From the NCBI GenBank assembly GCA_035610365.1, contig CM069432.1, positions 2,480,001 through 2,544,000 on the forward strand: 64,000 nt of DNA, given 5' to 3'. Below are positions 1 through 10,273 of this stretch, piece by piece. The translations under genes were made by a program, and so were the position numbers. The notes beneath the pieces were generated by a model. That model did no database searches and had not been told where the DNA came from. It was given only the letters and a program-made list of their open reading frames with translations. How positions within the stretch are numbered: the stretch's first letter is position 1; each line of letters starts with the position of its first letter. This DNA is from Aquatica leii (taxonomy: Eukaryota > Arthropoda > Insecta > Coleoptera > Lampyridae).

Positions 1-3000
1 ATTCAAGTTTGAATTACCTAATCTACCGCCGACTCTGATTATACCCTTGTTATCCAGAAATGGACTTAAAGAAATTATTTTGCTTGTATTGGCTACTCTT
101 CCATGGTTTTTTAAATGCTTGAGGTCATCACTAAATGATTGCCTTTGCAGTAATTTGACTAAAGTAGTAGTTGCATTTTCAATTTCACTAACGTCCAAAT
201 ACCCACTTGATCGATTTGCGTTTGATAATCTCGAGTTTTTAATAAATCGTAGGCAATAAGCAGTTACCCCTTGTAATCGCGTTAAAGTAGAATATTTTGT
301 TAACAAGTCAAAATCATTAACTACTATGTTTGTAATTGTAGGTAAAACCCTTTTTTCTGGCATGTTTTCTATGTTACACAATTCACCTTTTGGCCACTGT
401 TCCTCGTCGTTTTGTAACCAACAAGGACCGTTCCACCATAGATTTGTTTCCTTTAATTGTTTAGAAGTGCAGCCCCGTGATATGATATCTGCAGGATTGT
501 CTTTCGAATTAACATGTCGCCAATTTGCAATTATGGTTGATTGCTGTATTTCGGAAACCCTATTCGCAACGAATGTTTTCCAAGAACTCGGTTCGCGCCT
601 TAACCAGGATAGAACTATTTGCGAGTCTGTCCACAAAATTGTTTGATCGATTTGCATCTTTAAAGATAATAGCGTTTTCTTTACTAATCGTGATAACAAT
701 AATGCCCCACATAACTCTAAACGTGGCAACGAGATTACCTTTATTGGGGCTACTCTTGATTTGGCACATAGTAACTGAACTTTATGATTATTGTATACAT
801 CCGTGGTTCGTAAGTACAAACAGACACCGTACGCGCTTTCGGAAGCGTCCGTAAAACCTAGTAATTTTGAATGAACATAATTTGTAATTGACACGTGACG
901 CGGTATTTTTATGTGCATTATGTCGTTCAAACCTTGAAAAAATAATAAAATTTCTGTATGGCGATCTTGCGGTATAGACTCGTCCCAATTTAACCCTAGC
1001 TTCCAAATTTGTTGTAGAATGATTTTTGCTCTAACAACTATCGGCCCTATTAACCCTAGGGGATCAAATATTTTGCTTATAAGCGATAATATAGTTCGTT
1101 TGTTTATTCCTTTTGTATTAATTTCGTCTTTGTTTATTGTGTACTGGAAGTCATCAACTGCTGGACTCCACAGCATCCCTAACGTTTTTACCACATTGTT
1201 TTCGGAAATATAGTAGTCATATGATTGTCTTATGTCATCCTTGCTTAATATCCTATTTTCGTTTGACATGAATTGTGTTAAAGTGAATTCTGATGACTTC
1301 AAAATATTAGAAATCTGATCTTTTAGTATTTTTAAGTTGTCTATAGATTCGTCGCCCGTAATTAGGTCGTCTACATAAAAGTCTGTAAGGATTGTTTGAG
1401 TAGCATCCGGAAATTGTTCATGTTTCTCAATCGCCGCTTGTTGCAGTGATCGAATTGCCAAAAACGACGCCGGGGCAGTACCGTAGGTTACTGTATTCAG
1501 CACGTAATGATTTAATTTAGAATTTAGATTGTCACGCCACAAAATACGTTGTAAATCGCGATGTTTTGGTATTACATTAATTTGTCGATACATTTTACTA
1601 ATGTCTGCCTTTAACACATAGCGATATTTTCGAAATCTTAATAAAATTGAAAATAAATCGTCTTGCAAAGTTGGACCTACATATGAAACATCATTGAGTG
1701 ACAAGTTAGTTGAGCTTTTAGCGGAAGCGTCGAATACGACTCTGAGTTTTGTATTTACACTGCTTTGCTTAATTACGCCATGATGGGGCAAATAACAAAC
1801 GATATTTTCTGTATTTATCTGATCGAAATTTAATTTTGACATGTGACCCAGTGACTCGTATTCTTGCATGAATTTAGAATATGATTCGAATAAGTTTGGA
1901 TCACGTTGCATTTTGGTTTCTAAATTGAAAAAACGTTTTTCTGCGATCTTATACGTGTCGCCAATGTTTGAGTATGAATCCTTTAACGGTAGCGCTACAA
2001 TAAAACGACCTGTATCGTCTCGTTCATGGGTTTTTAAGAAATGTTCTTTGCAATATGATTCGCAATTACTATATGATATGTTAAATAGTGTTGGTATTTC
2101 CTCAATACTCCAGAATTTATCTAACTGTTGTCGTAATTTTTTTGTTTCGTCGTCACTTTCGTTAATTGCTAACATGCACGTTTGATTTGCAGGGTACAAA
2201 ATTTGTAAATTACCAGTCACGAGCCATCCTAGCCTTGTATTTTGTAATAACGGCTGATTATCACCGCAACTGATTTGACCTATGCATAAAAGTTCAAAGA
2301 AAACGGAAGCACCTAATAGCATGTCTATTTTTTGTGATTTGTAAAATTCGGGATCCGCAAGATTAACTTTATTTTTTGAATAATTTATTTGACTCGGCGA
2401 AAATGATTGTAACGGAATATTTCCTGTTATATTATCTAACATTAAAAATGACAAGGTTTTGCTCCAACTATTTATGATCGATTTTATTTTAGCTACTACG
2501 TTATATTTAATACATGTTGAATTTTTAGCTATGCCCATTACTGGCATATTTATTTCGTTTACTTTTAGATTGATTTTGTTTGTAAGTTCGGTTGTGATAA
2601 AGTTGCTCTGTGATCCTCCATCGAGAAGGCATCTACATTTTATTAATTCGTTTTTATTGTTGTACACATAGACTTGTGCCGTAGCTAAAATGACTATAGA
2701 ATTCTGTAATTGACTGCAATGATTACTTGTACCCGGGTATTGAAGAGTGTCAGTATTACTAGATGCTTGAATTACATTTGATTGTTGTGGAACATTATTA
2801 GTATTAACTGTTTCGTTGTTTATGTTTTCTAAAACCGATGTTAAGCCTCTGTTGGTTACCGAATTGTCGAGATGTAGTAAGGTATTATGTTTTTTATTGC
2901 AAATTCTACACGTCGTGGTACCCCAACATTCCTGTTTAAAATGATTCGGACGCAAACAATTAGTACACAAATGCAACTTTCTTATTTCGCTTAACCTATT

Positions 3001-4080
3001 TTGTATGCTAAGCTCCAGAAATGCCTTACAGTAATAAATTTGATGATTATCTTTACAATAAAGACATCTGATTCTATTCGTTGATAAATGACTGTACATG
3101 TTTTGACCTTTTTTGAAATAATGATTTTCCTTCGTTTTATTAAACGATTTGTTTATATAATTTGATTGATTTGGTACGCGTGTATCGTTTTTTATTGATC
3201 CTAACAAATGGCATCGCGAATTAATAAATGTTGTTAATTCTTCTAGTTTTGGAAGATGATTTTGCTTTACTGAAAGTTCCCATTCCCTTTTTGTGTTTTG
3301 GTCTAGTTTTGAAGAAATTAAATAAATTAGAATAGAGTCCCAATATTGAATTTGTTCACCTAAATTTTCTAACGAGCGTATATTAGTTAGCGATTCATCC
3401 AATAAATTTCTTAGAGCAACTCCACTTTCTCTTGTGATTTGCGGTAATTCGCATAATGATTTTAAATGAGTATTAATAATGACCCGTTTATTATCGTACC
3501 GTTCCCTTAACAATTGCCAAGCTGTTTCATAATTATTGTCGGTATCTTTTAATGATTCAATAACCTTTAATGCATCCCCACGCAAAGAAGATTTTAAATA
3601 TCGAAGTTTTTGAAAATTGCTTAAATTACTGTTGTCATTGATCAAAGATTTAAATGCGTCATGAAATTCCATGTATTCACTGTAGCCCCCCTTAAAAATG
3701 GGTAATTCTAAAACAGGTAATTTTATGTTGTTTGAGCTAAAGGACAATCCACAACCAAGGCCGTTTGTATTGTTTGAATTTCCTGGAATGTTTAAATTTG
3801 TTTGTTCGTTATCGATAATGGTTTGCGCTTCGGATACTACATTAAAATACTCTGATTCAAAATTTTCTCTTTCGGTAGTTTCGTTTTCGTTGTCATCAAT
3901 AAGTTCTATTTGATTTTGTATGTTTTCAAATGTATCCCATGTTAACTCAATTTTCCCTAACCGTTTTTTTAATTCTGATATATTATTAGAAAGTTTGAAA
4001 GATTCTAGGAATGTTTTAAATCGGGTAAGCTGACCCTTTACCTGCCCTCTTTGTACTATAAGCGATCTTAACTCAGACAT
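1..4080 (-). CDS. BEL/Pao retrotransposon gag-protease-pol polyprotein (3' part beyond window)
   Basis: The frame starting at the ATG at 4080 reads to the window edge, at least 1,360 codons; I met no stop in the parts I translated. Seen in order: a gag region of the DUF1759 type (residues about 1-320); Cys/His knuckles with CLYCKDNHQIYYC near 3060, LCTNCLRPNHFKQEC near 2960 and CRICNKKH near 2905; an aspartic-protease-like LLDGGSQSNFIT near 2620; reverse transcriptase with DFYVDDLITG near 1370; an RNase H-like LWTDSQIVLSWL near 610; and DNKGIIRVGGRLGNS at 1-60, which in Pao elements lies just before the integrase zinc finger. The integrase core is therefore off the left edge. Domain order is that of the BEL/Pao family. 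It is the least decayed coding region here, which suggests a recent insertion; activity is inferred, not shown. Confidence 0.93.
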   Translation of the reverse strand, partial: MSELRSLIVQRGQVKGQLTRFKTFLESFKLSNNISELKKRLGKIELTWDTFENIQNQIELIDDNENETTERENFESEYFNVVSEAQTIIDNEQTNLNIPGNSNNTNGLGCGLSFSSNNIKLPVLELPIFKGGYSEYMEFHDAFKSLINDNSNLSNFQKLRYLKSSLRGDALKVIESLKDTDNNYETAWQLLRERYDNKRVIINTHLKSLCELPQITRESGVALRNLLDESLTNIRSLENLGEQIQYWDSILIYLISSKLDQNTKREWELSVKQNHLPKLEELTTFINSRCHLLGSIKNDTRVPNQSNYINKSFNKTKENHYFKKGQNMYSHLSTNRIRCLYCKDNHQIYYCKAFLELSIQNRLSEIRKLHLCTNCLRPNHFKQECWGTTTCRICNKKHNTLLHLDNSVTNRGLTSVLENINNETVNTNNVPQQSNVIQASSNTDTLQYPGTSNHCSQLQNSIVILATAQVYVYNNKNELIKCRCLLDGGSQSNFITTELTNKINLKVNEINMPVMGIAKNSTCIKYNVVAKIKSIINSWSKTLSFLMLDNITGNIPLQSFSPSQINYSKNKVNLADPEFYKSQKIDMLLGASVFFELLCIGQISCGDNQPLLQNTRLGWLVTGNLQILYPANQTCMLAINESDDETKKLRQQLDKFWSIEEIPTLFNISYSNCESYCKEHFLKTHERDDTGRFIVALPLKDSYSNIGDTYKIAEKRFFNLETKMQRDPNLFESYSKFMQEYESLGHMSKLNFDQINTENIVCYLPHHGVIKQSSVNTKLRVVFDASAKSSTNLSLNDVSYVGPTLQDDLFSILLRFRKYRYVLKADISKMYRQINVIPKHRDLQRILWRDNLNSKLNHYVLNTVTYGTAPASFLAIRSLQQAAIEKHEQFPDATQTILTDFYVDDLITGDESIDNLKILKDQISNILKSSEFTLTQFMSNENRILSKDDIRQSYDYYISENNVVKTLGMLWSPAVDDFQYTINKDEINTKGINKRTILSLISKIFDPLGLIGPIVVRAKIILQQIWKLGLNWDESIPQDRHTEILLFFQGLNDIMHIKIPRHVSITNYVHSKLLGFTDASESAYGVCLYLRTTDVYNNHKVQLLCAKSRVAPIKVISLPRLELCGALLLSRLVKKTLLSLKMQIDQTILWTDSQIVLSWLRREPSSWKTFVANRVSEIQQSTIIANWRHVNSKDNPADIISRGCTSKQLKETNLWWNGPCWLQNDEEQWPKGELCNIENMPEKRVLPTITNIVVNDFDLLTKYSTLTRLQGVTAYCLRFIKNSRLSNANRSSGYLDVSEIENATTTLVKLLQRQSFSDDLKHLKNHGRVANTSKIISLSPFLDNKGIIRVGGRLGNSNLN

Positions 4081-4200
4081 GGCAATGCACAACTTTTACA
4101 TAAATGATATTTAAAAATGTTGATAACCGTTTTGTTAATGGAAATATGAAAAAAGGAATGTTGACTTACAGTTTTGTTGATTTATTGATGTTCTTTATCA

Positions 4201-4216
4201 GGCTCTCGAAGGACCA
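4201..4216 (-). other. BEL primer binding site
   Basis: The minus strand reads TGGTCCTTCGAGAGCC directly after the LTR. The second BEL element here has the near-identical TTTGGTCCTTCAAGCC at 23528-23543. The TGGTCCTTC start is what I recall for BEL primer sites; the priming tRNA was not identified. Confidence 0.6.
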
Positions 4217-4217
4217 A

Positions 4218-4487
4218 TGGTGTGTCACTGAAGATGTTATGCAGCGTTGCTTAATGTTCTCTGATATTATTTGTGATCCGTAGTTTGAACATATGATGAA
4301 ATGCACTTGTTTGTTTTATGTATTTATTTAAACTACTTGATTGTTTACATACAATATGTCAACACTACTAAAATGCTACTGGAACCTTCGTTCCTCTGCT
4401 ATATAAAAACTTCAACTTAAAACTACCCCCACATGGCACTCCCTCCTACCAGTAACTTTGCGCGCACATCAATCTTAACTCTAAACA
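4218..4487 (-). repeat. 5' LTR of the BEL/Pao element
   Basis: The LTR is inferred from the layout: it lies between the gag ATG side and Tc1-like DNA that reappears in copy 2 near 27650. Read on the minus strand it begins TGTTGTTTAG, has a TATA box, an AATAAA-like signal (TTTATT on the plus strand at 4323-4328), and ends in CA one base before the primer binding site. The partner LTR is outside the window, so both ends are estimates. Confidence 0.6.
4399..4407 (-). promoter_or_regulatory. TATA box of the BEL LTR promoter
   Basis: The minus strand reads TTTTTATATAG here, inside the LTR and upstream of gag. The position fits an LTR promoter. No transcript data are available. Confidence 0.5.
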
Positions 4488-4560
4488 ACAAAATTGTAAT
4501 ATAAATTGGGAGTTCCTAGTGGTAACATCATTGTATATGCTATTATAATATTTTGTGAAT

Positions 4561-5536
4561 ATGCCTTGAAGATTAGGACATATGGATTCTACCTTAGAAT
4601 TAAGAAGAAGTATTGTTGGGATGGCACAAGCAGGAATTTCACCTCGAACAATATCACAAAATGTTGACTTATCGGTAAGCACTTTTCTAAAGCATATTTT
4701 TTACATTGCATTGCAACACAGTCAGCATGTATTAAATATGATCACTGACAATACTATTTTATAAGATATTGGAATCTATTAAATTGACGTCAAATTTTTA
4801 AATACATATATAATGTATAATGGCTTTTAATATAGTAGTAATGATAAATGTAATCTAATACTAAGAACTTAACACTTTGTAGATCAAACAAATCCAGCGA
4901 TGGATTACGAAAGGTCAAGAAGTTAGTAATAGGCCACTTGTAAGCAAAAGACCACCTAAGCCTAGAATTACTTCTTGGCGAGAAGGTGCAAACATACTCG
5001 GCTATACATTACAAAGTCCTTTTAGAACTTGCCAAAAAATAAAGGAAACGCTGAATAATAATTGCCTGTTTCCACCATTCAAAGATATTTACACGAATCT
5101 AATTTACATTGTAGAAAACCGGCAAGTAAACCCAACATTACAGAGCGTCATGCTGCAGCTCGGTTGCGCTTTTGTCGTCAATATTTAAATGTGGATTGGA
5201 GTACTGTTATCTTTAGAGATAAAAAAGTGTGGAGACCACAAAACACTTGTTACAATATAGAACATATTTTGTCCAATAGGCAAAGTGGTAGAGTGACAGC
5301 TGGAGTGTGGGGGATGGATATCTCAAGCGGGTCCAGAAGAGTTAGCGCAAGTTACACCACCTCGATTTACTTCAGAGCAATACTTGAATATTTTAGATAA
5401 TATCTTGATACCTTCTGTGAGAATAATATTTCCAGAAGATGAGCTGGAAATTATTCAAGTAGTTTAGGGTAATTCCTCTATTCATACAGCACGAATTGTT
5501 AGGGACTGGATTGAAGATCAAAACGAAGTTGAAATA
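4561..5536 (+). pseudogene. Tc1-like transposase, N-terminal and first catalytic part
   Basis: Exon 1 (4561-4674, 38 codons) encodes a helix-turn-helix start containing GMAQAGISPRTISQNVDLS. Its third codon is TGA, where copy 2 at 27718 has CGA, a likely CpG decay. A GT donor at 4675 and an AG acceptor at 4881-4882 define a 208-bp intron that keeps frame. Exon 2 continues IKQIQRWITKGQEV, then needs a frameshift near 5065 to reach LPVSTIQRYLHES and the first catalytic block VIFRDKKVW (normally FSDE, so the acidic position is partly altered). A further stop lies at 5398. The second catalytic block is eroded to a stop plus GNSSIHTARIVRDWIED. The coding sequence is then cut at 5536 by the Penelope insertion. 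Confidence 0.82.
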
Positions 5537-5597
5537 CGAAGTAATAACATTCTGCTGAACTTTCATTGTTTATTATTTTGAAATGAATATACACAAC

Positions 5598-5632
5598 GTT
5601 TCGATTGCTGTAGTATCTGCAATCGTCATCAG
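5598..5632 (-). ncRNA. hammerhead-ribozyme-like motif in the PLE1 3' region
   Basis: The minus strand reads CTGATGA, one C, then a 6-bp hairpin (GATTGC with GCAATC, 10-nt loop) followed by GAAAC. These are the conserved core blocks of the hammerhead ribozyme, which is known from terminal repeats of Penelope elements. One extra base between CTGATGA and the stem departs from the textbook core, and I found no convincing helix I. Self-cleavage is not shown. Confidence 0.5.
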
Positions 5633-5745
5633 GTGAATACTAACAAACTTAGAAACTACTGGAGCTTATATACTAAAGACATGTTCGATGAAGCGTTCAA
5701 GCGTACAAAATCAATTTAGCGGAACAGATTATTTAACAAAATTAC

Positions 5746-7798
5746 TTAGTGAAGTTTAAGTTGTTTTAGAGGTTCGATTAGTGGTTTCCATATGTTGCTT
5801 ATCTCGACACTTGGCTGGCTGAAAATTTCTTTGTTGTTGTTGATGAATGCCGCTTCTTTAAATTTCCGTTTGTACCAATGTTCCTCTCTGTGTATGATTT
5901 TTGCTTCCGACCATTTTATTCGATGTTGGTTATCCCACGAATGTTGCGCGATGCCGCACTTAGAAGTCTCTCCTCTCTGTGTGTGCGTCTGATGTTCTTT
6001 CAGTCTGATGTCAAGTGGTCTTTTGGTTTCCCCCACGTATGACTTACCACATTCACATGGAACTTGGTAAATACAGTTTTGGGAATCTCGACTTGTTTGT
6101 GGCTTTGTGTTGGAAATTATACTCCTAATGGTGGTCGATGATTTGAACACTGTATTTAAGTTGTAGCTTTTCCCTATACGTTTTATTGATTCTGATAAAC
6201 CTTTGACATATGGGATGCTTAGCAGTGAATTGGGCAGTTCTTCTGTTTTAGGTTGTCCCATGGTGTTCAATTGCTTTCTCTGTAAAAGCTCTCCTACAAT
6301 CTTTTCTGGCTTAGATCGTTTCTAATGTTTTCGATTTCTTCTCGTAGCCCTTTCTCTGTGTTGCACAACCTGTATGCTCTGTCGATTAGAGATTTTACTA
6401 CTCCCCTCTTCGTAGATGTGGAATGGTTGGATTCAAAGTTGAGATATCGACCGGTGTGTGTCGGTTTCCTGTAGACAGTCGTTTCCATAATTTTCTTGTT
6501 CTTTGTTACTTGAACGTCTAAAAAAGGAAGTGAGTTCTCCTTTTCCTTTTCCATAGTGAATTTGATGGATGGTTTGATGTTGTTCAGATGTTGTAGAAAA
6601 AGGTCTAGTTGCCGATTACTGTGGTTCCAAATTATGAAGGTATCGTCAACATATCTAAGCCATGTTTTGGGTTTGAATTTTGATTTCTCTATGGCCTGGG
6701 ATTCAAACCAGTTCATGTATATGTTGGCGACTACTGGTGATAGAGATGAGCCCATTGGTAGTCCTTCGTCTTGAGTGAAGAATCTGTCTTTCTCCTGAAA
6801 GTACGAGTTCTTAAGGCAACATTCTAGGAGCTTCATTATTCCTTCTACCGGCAGCGTGGTTCTTTCCTGGAGTTTTTCATCTTCTCGGAGCTTCGTTTGG
6901 ATGATTTTCAATGCTTCTTCAACTGGCACATTAGTATAAAGACTTTCTAGGTCGAAGCTGACTAATTGATCCCGTGGTTGTAGCTGTATTGTTTTCAGAA
7001 TCTCAACGAAATGTTTGGAGTCTTTGACAAAAGATGAGCTGTTCTTCTGTAGTGGTTGCACAATTGGTAGTAGAAATCTGGATAGCTGGTATGTGGGTCC
7101 ATTACGAGAGCTGGTTATCGGTCGAAGCGGCATGTTGTTTTTATGTATCTTCGGTAGTCCATATAGATGCGGCGGTTTGCTGTAGTGTGGTGTTAGCATC
7201 GTTCTCATCCTTGGTGTTAGATGTCTTTCGTAGAGTTTTAGGACTTGATAGATCTTCCTCTCCAAGCTTGCTGTCGGATCTTTCTTCAGTCTGCGGTAAT
7301 TCCCTTGATTTAAGACGTCTTCAATTTTTTGGTCGTAGGTGGTGGCATCCATGATAACAGTTGCGGCCCCTTTGTCGGCTGGAAGTATTTTAATGCATTT
7401 GTTTTTCCGTAAATTGGTGAGAGTTTTTGGTTCATGTTTAGTGATGTTGGTGTTTTGTTTTCTTTTCTTCTCTAGAGCACTTCTGATTTTCCACTTAAAT
7501 TCTTCTGTGTTGGATTCAAACGTGTTGTCTCGACGGCACCAAGGATGTCTAGTACAGGCACGTGTTTTGGTGTTATCGAAAAATTGAGCCCTTATTCTAA
7601 TAGAGCTAATAGAGTCGTTTCTGTAGCAGACAGTGGATGTGTCGAAATGTTGACTGTGGTTCTTCTTGCATTCTTTTGGTTGTCGATAGCTTTCTGTGTG
7701 TTTCGTGTAAGTTTAGCCCATTTTTTGTCGTGAGTTTCTTGGTGTAGTCGTCGTACCTTCTCGCAAGTAGCGTCTATTTTGCGGAATATTGGTGTGTA
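5746..7798 (-). pseudogene. PLE1 reverse transcriptase with GIY-YIG endonuclease, broken
   Basis: Read on the minus strand: an N-terminal piece (7592-7798) with TTVNISTHPLSATE and a stop; then LPADKGAATVIMDA near 7350; the RT open frame 6294-7352 with LYGLPKIHK, LVSFDLESLYTNVP (motif A), GLPMGSSLSPVVANIYM and LRYVDDTFIIW; then after a stop near 6294 the endonuclease frame 5746-6270 with CIYQVPCECGKSYVGETKRP, a GIY-YIG core with the Cys pair typical of Penelope. LYGLPKIHK is diagnostic for PLEs. All RT motifs I can see are intact, but at least three frame breaks separate the parts. The 3' untranslated region below 5746 carries a hammerhead-like motif. Confidence 0.9.
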
Positions 7799-8585
7799 AT
7801 GGGTTTGAATCCCAGGCCATAGAGAAATCAAAATTCAAACCAAAAACATGGCTTAGATATGTTGAGGATACCTTCATAATTTGGAACCACAGTAATCGGC
7901 AACTAGACCTTTTTCTACAACATCGGAACAACATCAAACCATCCATCAAATTTACTATGGAAAAGGAAAAGGAGAACTCACTTCCTTTTTAGACGTTCAC
8001 GTAACAAAGAACAAAAGAATTATGGAAACGACTGTCTACAGGTAACCGACACACACCGGTCGATATTTCAACTTTGAATCCAACCATTCCACATCTACGA
8101 AGAGGAGAGTAGTAAAAAATCTCTAATCGACAGAGCGTACAGGTTGTGCAACACAGCGAAAAGGCTACGACAAGAAATGAAAAGCATTAGAAACGATCTA
8201 AGGCAGAAGGGTTATCCATAAAGAGCTTTTACAGAAAAAGCAATTGAACACAAAGGAACAACCTAAAACAGAAGAACTGCCCAATTCACTGCTGAGCATC
8301 CCATATGTCAAAGGTTTATCAGAATCAATAAAACGTATAGGGAAAAGCTACAACTTAAATACAGTGTTCAAACCATCGACCACCATTAGGAATATAATTT
8401 CCAACACAAAGCCACAAACAAGTCGAGATTCCCAAAACTGTATTTACCAAGTTCCATGTGAATGTGGCAAGTCATACGTGGGGGAAATCAAAAGACCACT
8501 TGACATCAGACTGAAAGAACATCAGATGAACACACAAAGAGGAGAGACTTCTAAGTCCGGCATCGCGCAACATAATAAACAATGA
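7799..8585 (+). pseudogene. PLE1 second copy, 5'-truncated and internally deleted
   Basis: The plus strand repeats the minus-strand copy from FESQAIEKSKFKPKTWLRY through the RT motif (here RYVEDTFIIW, with the first catalytic Asp changed to Glu), then the endonuclease frame 8244-8585 (CIYQVPCECGKSYVGEIKRP). It stops at GIAQH, where the rest of the endonuclease and the hammerhead-like region are missing, and the terminal sequence follows directly. It is clearly a dead derivative of the same family. Confidence 0.88.
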
Positions 8586-8614
8586 AAGTTCAGCAGAATG
8601 TTATTAATTCGCAT

Positions 8615-8857
8615 GAAGTCGAAATAATTGAATGGCCAGCGAGATCACCAGATTTGAACCCAATTTAAAATATGTGAGGTGCAATGATCAGAAACTGGGA
8701 TAGTGATATTCAATTTAGAACACCTGAAAATATCCAACATTCACAGTTAGTTTGGGAACGTTTTTGGGGATCACAGTTGTGTCAAAATTTAGTAAACTTT
8801 ATGCAGTCTAGATTAGAAGCATGCATACAAAATAATGTTTATTACACAAAGTATTAA
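8615..8857 (+). pseudogene. Tc1-like transposase, C-terminal part resumed after the Penelope insertion
   Basis: After the insertion the frame resumes with EVEIIEWPARSPDLNPI, the third catalytic block of Tc1 transposases, followed by two in-frame stops and QSRLEACIQNNVYYTKY. The Asp of SPDLNP is kept. It joins logically to the fragment ending at 5536; the residues around the junction (GAAGTYGAAATA) are present on both sides, as expected for a target-site duplication. Confidence 0.8.
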
Positions 8858-9638
8858 TCATTTCTATACAACTTTTGTATTATTATTGTTATGATAATAT
8901 GTTTTTTTTATTTAATTATATTATTAAAATCAACTACAGCATGAACAGTAATTATAAACGTATGCTTATTTATTAACATTTTGTTAACGCAAAAGTGAGT
9001 AATACCTAAATAATTATTATTAAAATAAAAATAATATTAGTGAATACGAAAATGTGAATTATTATACTCATTAATAAGTAAAGTATTTAACCGCTTAAAT
9101 AAAAAAAAAGAATGTGACTATGTGAACAAAAATTTAAATAAATTACATTATATTGGCACAAATATTTATTCTTACACCGGAAAATTCTATTTGATAGTAT
9201 CATTTATATCTAAACAAAATTAAAGTATAAAAGTTTCACTTTATTTATAAATAATTTTGCACATACAGCGAAATAGTAATAGTACCTACGTAAAATTGTT
9301 TTTATAAAATCAGTAATTACATTATTATTTACAATTTACCTTAACTTTATACATTCAAAATTTTACTATCAATAAGTATGTATCTAAAATTATAGAAAGA
9401 AATGTGTGTTTTTTTATTCGCATAAAAATATAAATACGGTCATAAAAGTAGTACTATTTTCTTATGGTATGAGAAATACATGCAAAATTTAGTAATGGCA
9501 ACCCCTTTTTAATTTACAAGACAAAAGGACATAACCTCAAGGTATATTTACAAGTGTAAATATTGGTAATACTATTGGAATGTGACTGAAAATGCGGTAA
9601 TGTTCATTTTAGGGACATTTCAAATTACTATGGCTGTA

Positions 9639-10115
9639 CATAAATATTACGTATGTATTTTATTATTAACATACAATATGTTACCACTTTGAAAAATAAA
9701 TTAAGAAAATAAGAAATCTACAACTGTACAGCTGCGTGTTTTTTGAAGAATTTCCAAAACACACACTCATTTGTTTGTTTGTTTTTTTTACATAGAATTT
9801 AAATTTTTACATACAGAAAACATATAAACTATACATTTTGGCCGGTCACCTAAATAAATATGTATGTGTGTCAATATTTACGACCTTGCTAGGCATTTAT
9901 TATTCTTTTATAAATACATATATCACACCAAATAACTTCACAAAAAATGTAAAAAAAATGTACTTTTGTCCATTGGTCGTTACACTGTGGGCCAGTTCGG
10001 ATTACTGGAATGTTCAGATTACGGTAGTTCGGATTATGGATATTGCACTGTACATACTTCTCTATATTAAAATTAAAATTTTGTATTATTGCTAAAGTGG
10101 AACCAGTGAACATTA
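9639..10115. repeat. Repeat R3, copy 1 (pogo-like end)
   Basis: About 475 bp match 38989-39490 closely along their length, including small indels. The right part has three near copies of GTTCGGATTAYGG, so its complement starts CAGTGCAATATCCATAATCC, the style of pogo/Tigger ends, followed by TA. Each copy contains a short reading frame of about 80 codons of mostly hydrophobic composition, which I take as chance. R3 abuts the Tc1-like element on the left and the hAT remnant on the right. Confidence 0.6.
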
Positions 10116-10273
10116 ACATTCATACCATTCCCCTTCTCACATTCATTTATAATGGTTATACGCCTATGCCTGCCATAAAATCTAAGACCCTACGATTTAA
10201 ATTTAACTTTGATTTTTTAATTTACAGCTGCTGGACTTTATGTTTTATTTAAATAGAATAATTTTGCCCACAG

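Larger units (their letters stand above)
5537..8614. mobile_element. Penelope-like element PLE1, head-to-head inverted pair
   Basis: Two partial copies point away from each other. The minus-strand copy (about 5537-7798) holds most of the gene; the plus-strand copy (about 7799-8614) repeats the RT end and endonuclease start. Both outer ends carry the same 3' terminal sequence in opposite orientation (starting GTAATAACATTCTGCTGAAC at 5541; its complement ends near 8605). The flanks GAAGTTGAAATA (5525-5536) and GAAGTCGAAATA (8615-8626) look like a 12-bp target duplication with one change. The block interrupts the Tc1-like transposase. Inverted and 5'-truncated arrays are known for Penelope elements. 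Confidence 0.85.
4488..9636 (+). mobile_element. Tc1-like DNA transposon, copy 1, split by BEL and Penelope insertions
   Basis: From 4488 the sequence matches 27648 onwards, and 8838-9636 matches 30802-31602. The right end reads TGGCTG followed by TA at 9637-9638, identical to the right end of copy 2. The left terminus is not visible because the BEL element starts at about 4487. The central transposase is interrupted by the Penelope block 5537-8614. The element thus consists of 4488-5536 plus 8615-9636 in this window. The TA target site and the protein (below) place it in the Tc1/mariner superfamily. Confidence 0.8.

Noticed and set aside
7034..7587. Plus-strand frames over the PLE1 gene
   Set aside because: Antisense shadows of the reverse transcriptase on the minus strand.
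9838..10095. 85-codon frame in R3, similar frame at 39235-39474
   Set aside because: Two copies are similar because the repeat is; composition is hydrophobic and AT-driven, the start regions differ, and no family is recognisable.
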